Shown here: positions 12,594-22,968 of the stretch, one piece after another
How the letters are laid out: each line of letters begins with the position of its first letter
Position numbering within the stretch: the stretch's first letter is position 1
Assembly: GCA_030144725.1 (NCBI GenBank)
Contig: JASKMD010000025.1
Location: 7,457,663 to 7,521,662, forward strand
Length of the DNA stretch: 64,000 bases
Direction: 5' to 3'
Source of the DNA: Haematococcus lacustris
Taxonomy: Eukaryota; Chlorophyta; Chlorophyceae; Chlamydomonadales; Haematococcaceae
Translations under genes and position numbers: made by a program
Notes under the pieces: generated by a model
What the model saw: the letters and a program-made list of their open reading frames with translations, nothing else
Told to the model about the DNA's origin: nothing
Database searches by the model: none

Positions 12594-13393
12594 CCCATCC
12601 TACCGACCCACCTGCCTGCCTGCCACCCCACTGGCCCCTCCACCCACCCACCCACCTGCCTGCTGCCCTACTCGCCCTGCCACCCACCCACCTGCCTGCG
12701 GCTCACCCCACCTGGGCATCCACCTGACACCCCTCCCTGCCCTCACTCCATGCCCCCGTCTCCATCTCTTCAGCCCCACTGCCCCGCCTTCACCAACTGT
12801 GCCCCAGACCCCCTGCACCCCCACTGTTTCACCTCCCACCTTCTCTCCGCACCGGCCCCCTGGCAGGTTGCCTTCATCTTCAACACCATAGCTGACGCTA
12901 CGACATACTGGGGCAACGTAGCCACCCCCAGCGTGGCCACCACCATCACCGCTGCCCTGGCCCTACCCTGCGGCCTCTCCACCGTCACCTTCACAGTCTC
13001 TGGGTGAGATCCCATCAACAACCCTCACTCCCTCTCACACATCCCTCACACCATCCCACATCCCACCACTCACGCATTGTACCGGCAGATGCAGGAGAAG
13101 AGGGACCATGACAAGCCTTGTGCACAAAGTCATGTACTTCTGCTTTCCATCTCCATGCCCAGACCACACACGACCAGCAAATGTGTCTAACCTGACCTGA
13201 CCAGCTTTGACGCCCCTCACCCTCACCCTCACTGGCCTGACCCCGCCTGACCCCACCTGACCTGACCTGACCCCACCCGACCTCCACTGTACGTGTCAGC
13301 GCTGCCCCAACCCCCTGCCGCCACTGCTGTTGGCGGTGCAGGTTCCCCAGCGAGTCCTACAACCAGAACAACCTCCAGGCCTTGCAGTGCTGA
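2430..13393 (+). CDS. Multi-domain proline-rich (pherophorin-like) extracellular matrix glycoprotein
   Basis: The start exon 2430-2585 encodes a hydrophobic signal peptide followed by a Cys-containing segment. Well-supported later exons are 3110-3239, 3605-3793, 4162-4221, 5293-5442, 6032-6343, 6914-7017, 7215-7320, 7849-8147, 8693-8779, 9241-9335, 9652-9722, 10673-11614, 12169-12334, 12867-13003 and 13342-13393. The last ends at a TGA after ALQC. The layout is domain, polyproline linker, domain, linker, domain, long linker, domain. Each domain ends in a similar way, with a hydrophobic strand, a Cys-containing core (for example FFNLPCGASI, LALPCGLS, NLELPCAS) and a final Cys next to the linker. 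Hydroxyproline-rich PPSPP rods between globular domains are the hallmark of volvocine pherophorins and related wall proteins, so secretion to the cell wall is inferred. Several joints near 2.6-3.6, 6.3-6.9 and 8.5-8.7 kb are unresolved, and more than one gene cannot be excluded. Confidence 0.6.
5526..5735 (+). repeat. CTG/TGC-rich triplet tract in an intron
   Basis: Imperfect gctgct and cctgct triplets fill this part of the intron between exons ending at 5442 and starting at 6032. The sequence tgctgccagcatgctctgctgctt occurs twice with a spacing of about 90 bp, so the tract has been partly duplicated. All three frames are open but give only Leu, Cys or Ala runs. Confidence 0.6.
5889..5920 (+). 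repeat. (AAAAC)n microsatellite
   Basis: About six copies of the pentamer caaaa lie in the same intron of the proline-rich gene. Confidence 0.8.
6104..6246 (+). repeat. Polyproline linker 1 (PPSPP type)
   Basis: A C-rich coding stretch inside exon 6032-6343 encodes about 48 residues of almost only Pro and Ser (PPLPPSPLPPSPPSP and similar). It follows the domain end TVPDC and precedes the next domain start TAVFIIITTP. Such rods are hydroxylated and glycosylated in green-algal wall proteins. Confidence 0.8.
7903..8097 (+). repeat. Polyproline linker 2
   Basis: Exon 7849-8147 encodes the domain end WPGLIC, then about 65 residues of PPPSPP repeats, then the next domain start SAAFYFRIYYPSDV. The reading frame is uninterrupted. 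Confidence 0.8.
8217..8420 (+). repeat. (TCCC)n microsatellite, about 51 copies
   Basis: A nearly perfect tetranucleotide tract of about 204 bp begins 70 bp after the donor at 8148 and lies wholly in an intron of the proline-rich gene. As RNA it is a very long pyrimidine tract; the opposite strand is G-rich (GGGA). Confidence 0.95.
10706..11614 (+). repeat. Polyproline linker 3, with a frame change
   Basis: After SFTPGTIPQLQC the reading frame enters a proline-rich region of about 900 bp. The first part reads cleanly in one frame to about 10960 and the second part, from about 10980, in another. The switch falls at the C12 homopolymer near 10960-10970. The second part contains eight 42-bp units and ends at a GC|GTGAGT donor at 11614 that joins in phase to exon 12169. 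Confidence 0.7.
11247..11580 (+). repeat. 42-bp coding tandem repeat (14-residue units)
   Basis: Eight units start at exact 42-bp steps (anchor codons at 11250, 11292, 11334, 11376, 11418, 11460, 11502 and 11544). Each encodes a variant of PLxKPPPPPFPPP, with L-A-K or L-S-K alternating and the last two units diverged. The regular Lys every 14 residues makes this linker cationic, unlike linkers 1 and 2. Confidence 0.9.
11943..12032 (+). repeat. (CTGCA)n microsatellite, about 18 copies
   Basis: A perfect pentanucleotide array of about 90 bp lies in the intron before exon 12169. Confidence 0.95.
12525..12594 (+). repeat. (TGCC)n microsatellite, about 17 copies
   Basis: A near-perfect tetranucleotide array sits in the intron between exons 12169-12334 and 12867-13003. 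Shorter runs of the same motif lie at 12415-12460. Confidence 0.9.
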
Positions 13394-14358
13394 GCCCCTC
13401 ACCAGTCAGGGCCGGGGCCGGGACCCTGGCCCAGAGCACACAGGGACCTGGGTCACACCTTGGAGCCACAGGTCACACTTCACGCCCTGATGTGTGTCCG
13501 CTCCTGCACCCCTGTGCCACTTAGCCCCAGGGCCCAGCGAGTGCCTGGCCAGCTGTGACAGTGAGCTCGCTGACCCAGAGCTTGCCTGCCTGATGCCAGT
13601 GCCACAACTGGTTGCACCACACGGCCAGGCAGGGGCTGCACAGACCTGCCCGCCTGGCTGGCTGTTCAGGAACGAAGCAAGGCTCAAATCACGCCTTGCT
13701 CATTGCATTGGAGAACCCAAGTGGCTGTACAGCAGTTGCCAATAGTGGAATAAACAGTTGGTGGATCACACGACACCGCTTCAGCTCTGTTGCTTAGTTG
13801 CGCCCTATCCTGACCCTACGCCCCTGACCCTGACCCTGACCCTGACAACACACCTCAGCTGCCCTCGTCAGCTTTGCCCCCTCGGTCTTGCTGCAGCCCC
13901 CATTGGCCAGTTCAGGCTAGGGGAAAGCGGCCGCAGTTGTCGCCGGACCACTGCCCTGCTCCTGCTGCAGCTCCAGACGATGCTGTTGTGTCAGCGTGCG
14001 GCCTAGGTTTAGCCTCACAGCTTGGAAGCTTGGTGTGACCAGAGACATTTACTGTGACCAGCCATCACGCTGGAGGTCCAGGACCGCATGTAGGCTGAAA
14101 TCCTAGTGGAGCCCAGAGCAGTGAGCAATTGTGCCAGCCACTTTAGCGGTAGGTGTGGGATGCTGACGCATTGTCACATCCCAAACAGTGCAAACCCTAA
14201 CTATGTAAGATATGTCCGAGCCGGCCTTGCTGTTGTTTATGTCACGAGATGAAATGAAAACAGAGAGCGGCTCAGCCGAGCAGAGAAATTGAGGGTGGCT
14301 TGACGCGACTGACAAGGTGGGCTGTTTGGCTCCTCGATGGTGAGAAAGCTGCAAGACG
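13394..14358. other. Intergenic region, no gene seen
   Basis: I find no spliceable exons with protein-like reading here. A short run of ccctga repeats lies at 13810-13845. The plus-strand start of the next gene is at 14359. Confidence 0.4.
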
Positions 14359-15097
14359 ATGGGGCTTCGGAAGGGCCCAGGTCGTCGAGGCCTACTTGAA
14401 GGGCATCATCAAGTGAGGTGCATCACCCAAGCATCTGGCCGAGTGGTTGGTGGAACCTCCCACACCAGGGTTTGAGCCTACCTCACCCCTCCCTCGGCCT
14501 GCCCCGCCCAGGGTGCAGCCCCCCTGAACCCCTCTGCCAGGCCCCGCCAGCCATCTAGGGCCTTCCCAGCCTGCCTTGCAGCCCAAGCTTACAGGGGGCA
14601 GCACAAGCCGGCTGGCCAGCAGGGGCCTACCTTCCCACCCCAGCAACGGCACATCCTGGACCCCTCGGTGACACAGAGGGTCAAGGTGTGGGTGGCAGAA
14701 TACGCCAATCACAACGAGCTGTCCAGCTGGAGCCAGCACGGACGGCGTCTGCGTGACCTCCCCAAGGCCCGAGTCGTGGATTCTGACAAAGATGGCATCG
14801 TGGTCAAGCTGGCTGAATTGGACATGATAGACCTGAGGGGCGACGCAAACACCATGAAAGCCCTCGCCAAGCAGCTGGCTGTCAACACGCGGGAGCAGTT
14901 TGCAATGCCAGGCAAGAAGTGTGGCCCTTGTCTTAGAGCTGCAACTTGCCCCCACCCCATGCTTGCCCCATGCCCCATGCTTGCCCCACTCCCCTTGCTC
15001 CTTTGCAGAGCGTTCAAGTCAGGCACTGAGCCAAGGGCGCCCGCTCCAAGTATGGTTTTACCAAGGGGGTGTTAACAAACTCGTGTGTTTCATGTAG
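14359..15097 (+). CDS. Three-exon gene for an unrecognised 136-residue protein
   Basis: Exons 14359-14412, 14644-14911 and 15009-15097 join in phase (0 and 1) from ATG to TAG. Intron 1 is GT-AG. Intron 2 has a GC donor (CCAG|GCAAGA) and a normal AG acceptor after a pyrimidine tract. The central exon carries the convincing protein: basic and amphipathic segments such as SVTQRVKVWVAEYANHNELS and NTMKALAKQLAVNTREQF, and an acidic VVDSDKDGIVV that looks like a single Asp-rich loop. There is no signal peptide or membrane segment. I do not recognise the family. The first exon is short and basic and could be an incorrect start; VVEAYLKGIIK in another frame of the same exon is an alternative. Confidence 0.5.
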
Positions 15098-16641
15098 GCA
15101 GTGAGGGCAGGCAGGCAGGCAGGCAGTGCAGGCAGTGGGCAGGCAGGCAATGAGGGCGTTCTAACGCCATGTCCTGGGCATGATAGACTCCCAAGAATTA
15201 GAGAAACTACCAACCATTAACTACCTGCCGATCGGATTTGTACGTCATCCTAATCAAAAGGTGCCGCCGGAGCAGGCCAGGCCATTATTGACCATTATTG
15301 ACTGTATTCTCTAACAAGTCCCTCAATGGCAAGGGTGGTAGTGCCTGTCAGAACGCTGCTCGGCTTTGGTTTACCCCGCTCTGCCCGGCACTGCCACGAG
15401 TTCCATCAGGCAGCAGGCGGAGTTTGCCATGACTTTCCAGAACAATAATGAGAACTTGCATGACTTCATGTAAAGCCCATGTGCACCTTTGTTTGTGCAC
15501 CTTGCTTTGAAGTGCGTTACAGAAAGTCCCGAACCCCTAGAGGGGGAGGGCGGCCAAGCAGCTGACGGCTTAAGCGGTGTAAGCCACCTATCCTTGCCCG
15601 GCAAAAGTAACGATTAATTTACACCGCAAAAGCCATCAACCATTACTAGCCATCGCTAGACCGTCTGAACAGAAACGGCAACCAAGGCAGACGCCAGGCC
15701 CCCACATCAACAGGAAGGTCCTCTTACAACACAAGGCCATGAGGTCCATGCAGCACGAGGTCTCATGACATGGATGGCCCAACAAGCTTCGAGTATCACG
15801 GTAAATGCAAGGGGAGTGCTCGCGAGGAACGCGTACGGTTGGATCATGACGTCTGCCAGGCAAGGACACATGACAGCCCACCCAGTGCCGACACTCTGGC
15901 CAGGGCGCACAGGACTGGTGGCCTGAGCAACGTACCTTGTAATCTGCACCATCACCACCACTGGCCTGCAACCTCCACCAGGGCAACCACCACCACTTGC
16001 CACCCTACAATGTTCCCTACTGTAACAAACAGCTCCCTTGTCCCTCACTAGGACCTTCATCTGAGCCCGGCCACTAGTGGTCACTAGCAAACAGCCTGGT
16101 GACCTCCCCAGACTCCCCACCCACACATGAGCCACATCACACACATCACACCCACTTGGACTACAAACGTCATGTGGCCGTTGGCTCATGAGCCTAACAG
16201 GCAACACGTGCCAACGCAAAGCGTAGCTCAGCCCACCATCCTGGCCACCCAAGCCAGCAGGGGTGCTGCAGCTGTGTGACGCAGCGGGCAGCACACCTGA
16301 CCTTGTCAGCGCAGCCGGGTAGGTCTCACTGTGCGGCTTCATGTACTGCCATCTGGAACGGTGTGGCCACCTCAGCGGGTGACAGCCCACGTATGGACAG
16401 CAAGGTGTGGCAGCGAGATACAGGATGGCGGGCTGCAGCTGACCCCTGGTGCGCCAGCCCTAGCAGAGACAGCCCAGTTATGGCCCAGCAATGGCCCCGA
16501 GGCTGCACAAGTCGGTTGGCTTGGCATGCCACCCCCCACAATCTGTACAGTCACAACCACACACAACACACACTTGTAGCTCTTCTGCATCGTGGCATCC
16601 AGCCCAAGACTCTGCTGCCAGGCAGGGTCACTGAGCTGAGT
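15098..16641. other. Intergenic region, no gene seen
   Basis: A 227-codon open frame on the minus strand (15707-16390) has no recognisable motif and a composition like translated GC-rich noncoding DNA, so I do not call it. A short CAGG microsatellite lies at 15106-15150. Confidence 0.4.
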
Positions 16642-19600
16642 CTACTTGGGTGTGGTGCGCTTCTCCAGGTCTACCACCCGGCTGCTCAGGTTCTGAATCT
16701 CTGCCAGCAGCGCGGTCACGGCAGCAGGCGTGGCGTCCAGCACTGCCTGGCTTGATGGGTTGGCCTCCCCAAACACCTGCACACCCAAGGCAGCAGCCGG
16801 TGAGGAGGAGGTGCAGCAGCAGGTGGGCCGCAGCAGTGGCCAGCACACATTTGAAGTTGGAGCAGCAGGCGGCAAGCTCAAGGTAGTTGCTGTGCTGCAG
16901 ACAGAGTGCCAGGCCCCAGCCTGTTCAGCTGACCTGGAAGGAGGTGTAGTCTGAGTCGGCCATGTTGGGCGCCAGAGGATCACGCACCATGCCAGTAGTC
17001 ACCTGCATGGAGGTAAGGAAAGGTAAGGTGAGGTGAGTGTAGTAGCAGCACCTCCAGCAACCACTTTACCCCACACGAGCCACCTCCTACACTGTCACCA
17101 GCCTCCAGTGTGCCAAACGCCACACAGGCGCAGGTGCCACTCCCTCAGCAGCTCCCACTGCCCTGGCACTGCCCTCACCCCTGGCACCCGTCAGACCAAC
17201 TCATACCCTTGACTGCAGTGAAGGGGAAGAGGAGAGAGGGAGGGACGGAGGTAGCGAGTGAGTGGGTGAGAGATGGAGGAAGGGAGTGAGGGAGGGAGGG
17301 AAGAGAAGAGGGAGGGAGGCACAAGACATCAGCTAGCCAGTTGCCAGCCAACCAGCATCAGATCAGGGGCAGCACCCACGATGTTTGCCGTCCAGCTCTG
17401 CAGGTCAGGGATGTTGACCAGGTCCTCAGCCTCCTTGGTCACTCCCAAGCGCTGTGTGAGGTACTTGAGGGGGATCTCCTTCAGCGTGCCTGCAGGCCCG
17501 GTGAAGCGGAGTGGGCAGTGTCGCAGAACACTAGGGAGGGAGATGGTGGGTGTAGGTGAGCCTTGGTGGACTGAACAGGAGGAGGGTGTTGAGGGTGTCT
17601 ACGTGTGTCAGAGAGGGTATATGGGGCTGGCAAGGAAAGCTGAATAGCTTGACTGAGAAGGGTTACTGAGAAGGACTGAAGGGTAACTGACAGGGGGTGC
17701 TGACAAGGGGTACTGAGAAGGGCCAGGACAACGAGGGGTAGCCGGGTGGGGCGTGAAGGTGAGGATGAGCGCAAGCCAAGCCAGCGGGAGGGTGTTCACC
17801 CCAAGGGTTTCGCTCATGGGCACTGCCCGGCTGGCTCCCACCTGCTGTGGTCTTGCCGATCACATACTCGTCCTGGTCCTTCTCCCTGCTGATGCTGGCC
17901 TTGGCCATCAGTTGCAGCTGCCTGGGCGACAGGGCGGGCACCTGCAGGCATCATGTCACGCATTGCATACTGCAATGGGGTACCTTACACCTCCACAAGA
18001 CATTGAGATATGCAAGTCACACTTGCACATCTTCCACACACGTGAGGAGTGAGCTTGAGGATGCTTATGCTGCTGCCCGCTATAGACTGCAGCCTGCACT
18101 CTCACAGAGGGAAGGGGGAGCAGACATGGGCAAGTGCCTGACAGGCCGCCTGACGCCAGCTGCCTGCCACTTGCCCCAAGGGATCATTTCATACCGCAGC
18201 ATGACAAGTTGCGGTGTGGGGAAGGGGAGAACATGCCAGTGTCTAGCAGGCTGGCGCTGGCTCCTGGGAGGCAAGGTCAAGGCCAGGTCAAGGCCAGGTG
18301 GCATGGTGCAGGGAGGTCACCTTGTTGAGGTCCAAGTAGGTGCGGTGGCCATTCACCACCACGTAGCACTTGTCCCAGGCCACGAACTCAATGGAGGGCA
18401 CGCCTGACTCCTCTGTCAGCTCCACTGCCCAGTTGTGCACCTGCAGCCAATGCCATGCTCAACCCACATGGAGCCACCACCATCACCTTCACATGTAGCT
18501 GCACGACATAGCTGAATGTCCTGCGGCACTTGTATTCTTCAAGGCTGGGCTGTCGGCATGTGTCATGTATTAAAGATGACAATCAACCGGCAGCACAGCT
18601 TAGGCCAGGCCAGTGCAGCATGAGCTGGACCTGATCACCGTCCTGACCAGCCAACAAGCAGCCTCATAAACAAGCCAAGCCCAGCCACAGACACCCAACT
18701 GGCAGCATAGCCTACCACCCCAGCCACGTGCAGCCCTGGGAGGTGTGGCAGGAGGCCTTCAGGGCTGTTGGCTGACAGGCTGTGAGCTGTTGGCCTTGGC
18801 TGTGGAACACACATAACTTCAGGTCTCCCGTGACAAGTGGCCAGAAGTGTTCACACCTGCACGCCTGTGATGACTGCATAGTTGGCTCTGCTGGTGTCGA
18901 CCGCCTTCTCCACCAGGAACTCCAGGTCGTTGGCAATGGTGCGGGCAGCCAGCTTGGTGATGCTGACCTGGTGGCAGCAAGCACAGAGACGGCGCAGGGC
19001 TGAGCACCTGGTATGCTATGCAGAGCCAGACATGCCTGACATCAGTGAACAGGAGGGGCAGAAGCTGGGGTACTGTGCCAGAGGACCATGAGGTGACCAG
19101 GTGAGGGTAGAGGGTACCTCAAGTCAGGGAAAAGGCCTGGTATGCTCCTGGTATGCACCTGGTATGCTATGCAGAGCCAGACATGCCTGACATTGGCACC
19201 ACATGCCTGACATCAGTGAACAGGGGGGGCAGTAGCTGGGGTACTGTGTCAAACAACCCTGAGGTGACCAGGTGAGGGTAGAGGGTACCTCAAGTCAGGT
19301 TACAGCCTGGGAAGAGGCTCAGAGGGCAATACTGACCAGGTCAAGCTTGGCGCAGTCCACTCGCTCGTAGCGGGCACGGCGGGCCAGGCGCTGCTTCAGG
19401 ATGGAGTACTCCGGGTCCAGGGGGTCATGCACACCAGGCACCTGTGAGAGTGAGAATGGGAGTGAGAGTGAGAAAGAGAGTGAGTGCAATGATCACATTC
19501 ACACAATAGGCAAGTGGTATGAAGCAGTGGGTGGCAGGGTGATGCTGCAGTTGCCATGCACATAGAAGCAGGGTCACTGAGGGTGGTAGGTGGTTGGGAC

Positions 19601-21356
19601 AGTTGGCCTGGCTGACCTGGCAACCCTGCTCCTCTCCCCTCCTGCCTGCTTGGCCCCAGGCCAGCACCCTGCAAAACAACCCCACCTTGCAGTTGTCCTC
19701 GCTGCCCTCCACCTTCAGCTCAGACAAGCACTTTGCCAATGCGCCGCATGCACAGCTCTTGTTTTGACGGCCAGGGCGGGCGATGGCGCCCACTTCCCCC
19801 GCTGAGTTGATGGCGATGTGGGGGAAGGCAAAGAACACGTAGTGCTCCTTGCCATCCTGCAAGAGTGGGGTGGCAGTTGGGGTGATGGTGAGGTGGCAGT
19901 TAGGGTGGTGGTGCGGTGGCAGTTGGGGTGGCTCATGATACTGCTGCATGCCTGGGACTCATTCCTCCAGCCCCCCATATGCAATTGGTACCCTGGGACT
20001 CCCTGCTCTTGTGAGTTTCCTGTTCGTATGTAACAGTAGGTGAGTCTCAGGCACCACCACCTTTGACACCACCTTTACGCTGCCAGAGGGCAGGCCATAC
20101 AGCCTAATCAGGAGCTGTTGTGAGCATTGCCCAGGCCGCCTGGGAGGCAATACGTTGCCATCCATGCCAGCCCAGCAGTGCCCCAGGACGTCAACTCCCA
20201 TGCCGCCCCATACCACCACAAATGCCCCATGCCACCAAAACTGCTGGGAGCCAGCAGTGCCCTAGCCGATGCCTCAGCCGTGGAAGCACACAAGGAGTGA
20301 AGCTCGCGGCTACAACCACAAGCTGGCGCCACAGATGCGCAGTATGGCTGTGTCGGTATTGCTGTGTGCTGATGCTCACTGATACGTTGTGATGCTTACC
20401 GCAGGGGATTGGTTAAACATGGGTCACACATGTGTGGTGTTGATTCACACTCACAGAGACAGGGGAGTGCGACAGGCCTGCACCCATGCCCGTCACGCCA
20501 CAGGTGAGCACAGCGCCCAGCCCGTTGGTGTTGAAGGAGCCGCCAAACACTGACTCGATCTTGTCCTTCAGAGGGATGGTCACCTCGTCACGGCACAGGT
20601 TGGTCATGGCTGCAGCAGACCGTGTTGACATCAGCAGACCAAGGATAGAAGTGGTGGTGGATAAAGGCACAGAGGGTGTGTTGAGTGTGGCAGTGAGTAA
20701 TGTGTGAGAGGCTTGAGAGTCAGGGAGCCAGCCAAGTGCGTTGACCATGGCATGGACGGCAGGCAGACAGGGTAGGTTGCAGGCCTGAGCAAGCTGGCAG
20801 ATGTGCCAGGCTGATGCCACTCTGAGCATGGCGTTAACAAACAACGAGGCTCGGCGCTATCTAAATGAAAAACAGCCAGCAGGTGCACGAACCCTTGGCA
20901 TGGCTGTGATCCAAAGCTCACCAATTGAGTTCTCTCCTGTGAAGCCAAAGCCGCTAAGGGCAACCTCCACACGCGCCATGAAGTCATCAACACCCAAACA
21001 AGAAGGGAAATGGCTGACAATATTGTCGTGGCTGCATGAAGATGAACACGTAGGAGCGTAAGCAGTGTCAGCAAAGGGCGCATGCGGTTTGATGCGCCTC
21101 GCTTCAGCGTTCAGCAGGCTTGCATGTAGTAGGATTTGGGATTTTATCCACTTCTGGCTGCGCACCGGGAGATGAGGTTGGTCTGGTTCACGACGATGGG
21201 GGCTATCACGCCGTTGCTGGTGCTGACAGGCGTCAAGACTGCGCGGCTGGCAATTGCCCTGCTGGCATTGCGCCCAACGCGTGGTGCTCCGGTCTGGACC
21301 ACAGGCTGCGGCCTGGTGCTGACCCCTGGCGCGCTGAAGCATCCCATCTTCAGCAT
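16642..21356 (-). CDS. LCIB: Limiting-CO2-inducible LCIB/LCIC-family protein (theta-type carbonic anhydrase fold)
   Basis: Eleven phase-consistent exons: 21166-21356, 20922-21031, 20455-20609, 19686-19856, 19337-19441, 18857-18967, 18321-18440, 17842-17941, 17380-17489, 16934-17002 and 16642-16776. They give 458 residues, close to the roughly 450 of Chlamydomonas LCIB. The first exon is transit-peptide-like. Diagnostic segments are NLCRDEVTIPLKDKIESVFG, TNGLGAVLTCGVTGMGAGLS, YVFFAFPHIAIN, CACGAL and VPGVHDPLDPEYSILKQRLA. The conserved Cys and His in CGV, FPHIAIN and CACG are the likely zinc ligands of the family fold. The C-terminus ends in a Ser-rich coiled segment. LCIB and LCIC form a complex around the pyrenoid in the chloroplast and help retain inorganic carbon at low CO2. 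Which paralogue (LCIB, C, D or E) this is cannot be decided here. Confidence 0.93.
19004..19302. repeat. Tandem duplication inside an LCIB intron
   Basis: Two copies of a segment of roughly 110-150 bp lie in the intron between the exons at 18857-18967 and 19337-19441. Both copies carry the blocks ggtatgctatgcagagccag, tgacatcagtgaacagg and gaggtgaccaggtgagggta. The second copy has an extra internal 20-bp repeat around ccacatgcctgacat. They are strongly similar, so the duplication is recent. Confidence 0.8.
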
Positions 21357-22140
21357 TTTGTCTAAGGGTTTGCTTTTTGGTACTGTAGACAAAGCTGGCG
21401 CGGTCAAAGGTAAGCGACTGGTACCGGTTGCTCTGATAGTTTCCCGCACCAACTTTTCATCAGCACCGCTAAAGTTACAAGTTGTTGAAAACCACACGTT
21501 ACGAGGGACTTCCCACAATGCTACAAGCAAGGACACAGCCTGCGTGCATGAGTGTCCTTTCCTGTACATCCCATTGCTTGCGAAGCAGCATCCGCCGGTG
21601 CTACAAAACACATGGCTGGGCGGGATGGCTTTGGTGCCGAGCCATCGATGTATGCAGGCCAGCTGCGACCGTTGAGCGCTGCTGCCTCACAACCCGCTTC
21701 GCAGCCCACCTACACACACAGCGATCAGCACATCGCGTCAGCAGCTACCCATGGATATTGCCGGCAGGGCTAGTGAGACAGCAGTTGGATGATTGGTGGC
21801 ACTAGCCCCCAATCCTCACAGCCCCTCACCTGCTCGCGTAGCCTATCACATGTGTTCAGCACTGGTAAGTGTCGAGCGCTGCATGTCTTCTTGAGCTTGC
21901 TGCATGCCACATCGCACCCCTGGCCCTGCTCCCCCATCACCAATGCCACACCGTCGAGAGCACCAGGTGGTAGAGGGTCTGACAGCTGCAACAGCACAGC
22001 ACAGCTTTACTTTCACTTGCAGCAAGACAAGTAATGAGGTCGACAAGATGCAAAGCAAAACACTTCTAGAAACAACTCAGAGTAGCCAGCGCTGACACAT
22101 CATGTAACACCGCCTATCCAACTCCCCTCTTCCCTCCCTT
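21357..22140. other. Region upstream of LCIB and downstream of the SPRING homologue
   Basis: Both flanking genes are on the minus strand, so this 784-bp stretch holds the LCIB promoter and 5' UTR and the 3' UTR of the neighbour. The open frame extends upstream of the chosen LCIB start to 21611, but that part does not look like a transit peptide. I see no clear CO2-response element. Confidence 0.35.
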
Positions 22141-22968
22141 CTAGCGCACCATGGGTTTGCCCAGCTGGGAGAAGCAGTGGTGGCGGGGGCTGATGTATGC
22201 ATTCTCATGCATGGTGCTGGTGCTGTGGGTGCGACAGACTCCAGTGCAGTAGCTCCAAGCGTCATCCCAGGTGCCCACCGCAGGCAGCCTGGGCACCCTG
22301 AACAATGGAGCATAGAAGGGCGGGAGGTTTGTCATGCACTTGGACAGTGAACCAGGGCATTGCTGGGGTAGAGCTGCTGCTGTGTCATGCAGTGGCGGAG
22401 CATGACGTCACATACTTCAACGTCCTCTTAGACAGGCTCTCTGCCTCAAACTTGGGGTCCAAGCAGCAGGCCACACAATGCTCATATTCATAGCAGCACT
22501 TGTCGGCAGTGTGACACCTGCAGTGGGCGCAAGGATTGCTGTACAGCTGTCACAGCCATGAGCGTAACTGTGCAGTGTCACACGTAAGAACATCATGCGA
22601 CACAGCTCAGCTACACAGCATGAAGGGGTAGCAATCTGCCTGTGGCCCACCTGTCACAGCTGAACCGTGGCCCTGACTTGCAACACCCAGTGCGGAAATT
22701 TAGGTCATGCCTGGAACAGACTCGACCGTGACTGTCAGCTATGATGTGCCTGCAAGCACTCAAACGATAGTGAGCTGTCCAACGATGGTCTGGCGAGCAA
22801 GTGGGGGGTCCTCAATCTATCTTACAGGCCTTTCGCCGTGTTCTGACATTCCCCGAGCTCTACTCCTGCTGTCGAGTTAGGGATGTCTCTGATAAACAGA
22901 CGACGCTCCGCAGCAATGCCGTAAGCAAGGCATAGCGCGGAGAGGAGCAGTAGTGCTGCCGGCCGCAT
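22141..22968 (-). CDS. SPRING (C12orf49/UPF0454) homologue, secreted or Golgi Cys-rich protein
   Basis: Four exons (22826-22968, 22651-22749, 22416-22517, 22141-22297) all join in phase 2 and give 166 residues. The N-terminus MRPAALLLLSALCLAYG is a signal peptide or signal anchor. It is followed by CQNTAKGLHIIADSHGRVC, matching the family motif CRNT-x-QG...DDxGYVC. Next come CC and FSC pairs, then CCYEYEHCVACCLDP, matching the family core CCxxYExCVSCCLxP. The last exon has YCTGVCRTHSTSTMHENAY, matching C-x3-CRT-x-S-x-S-x2-HEN-x-Y. Human SPRING acts in the Golgi as a cofactor of the site-1 protease that activates SREBP; plant and algal members have no established role that I know of. The sequence match is to the whole diagnostic Cys pattern, so I am confident of the family. 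The biological role here is inference. Confidence 0.9.

Noticed and set aside
8217..12594. CRISPR array
   Set aside because: The regular repeats are microsatellites or coding proline repeats without unique spacers, and the organism is a eukaryote.
15707..16390. 227-codon open frame on the minus strand
   Set aside because: No motif, no splice-consistent partner, and amino-acid composition typical of random GC-rich DNA.
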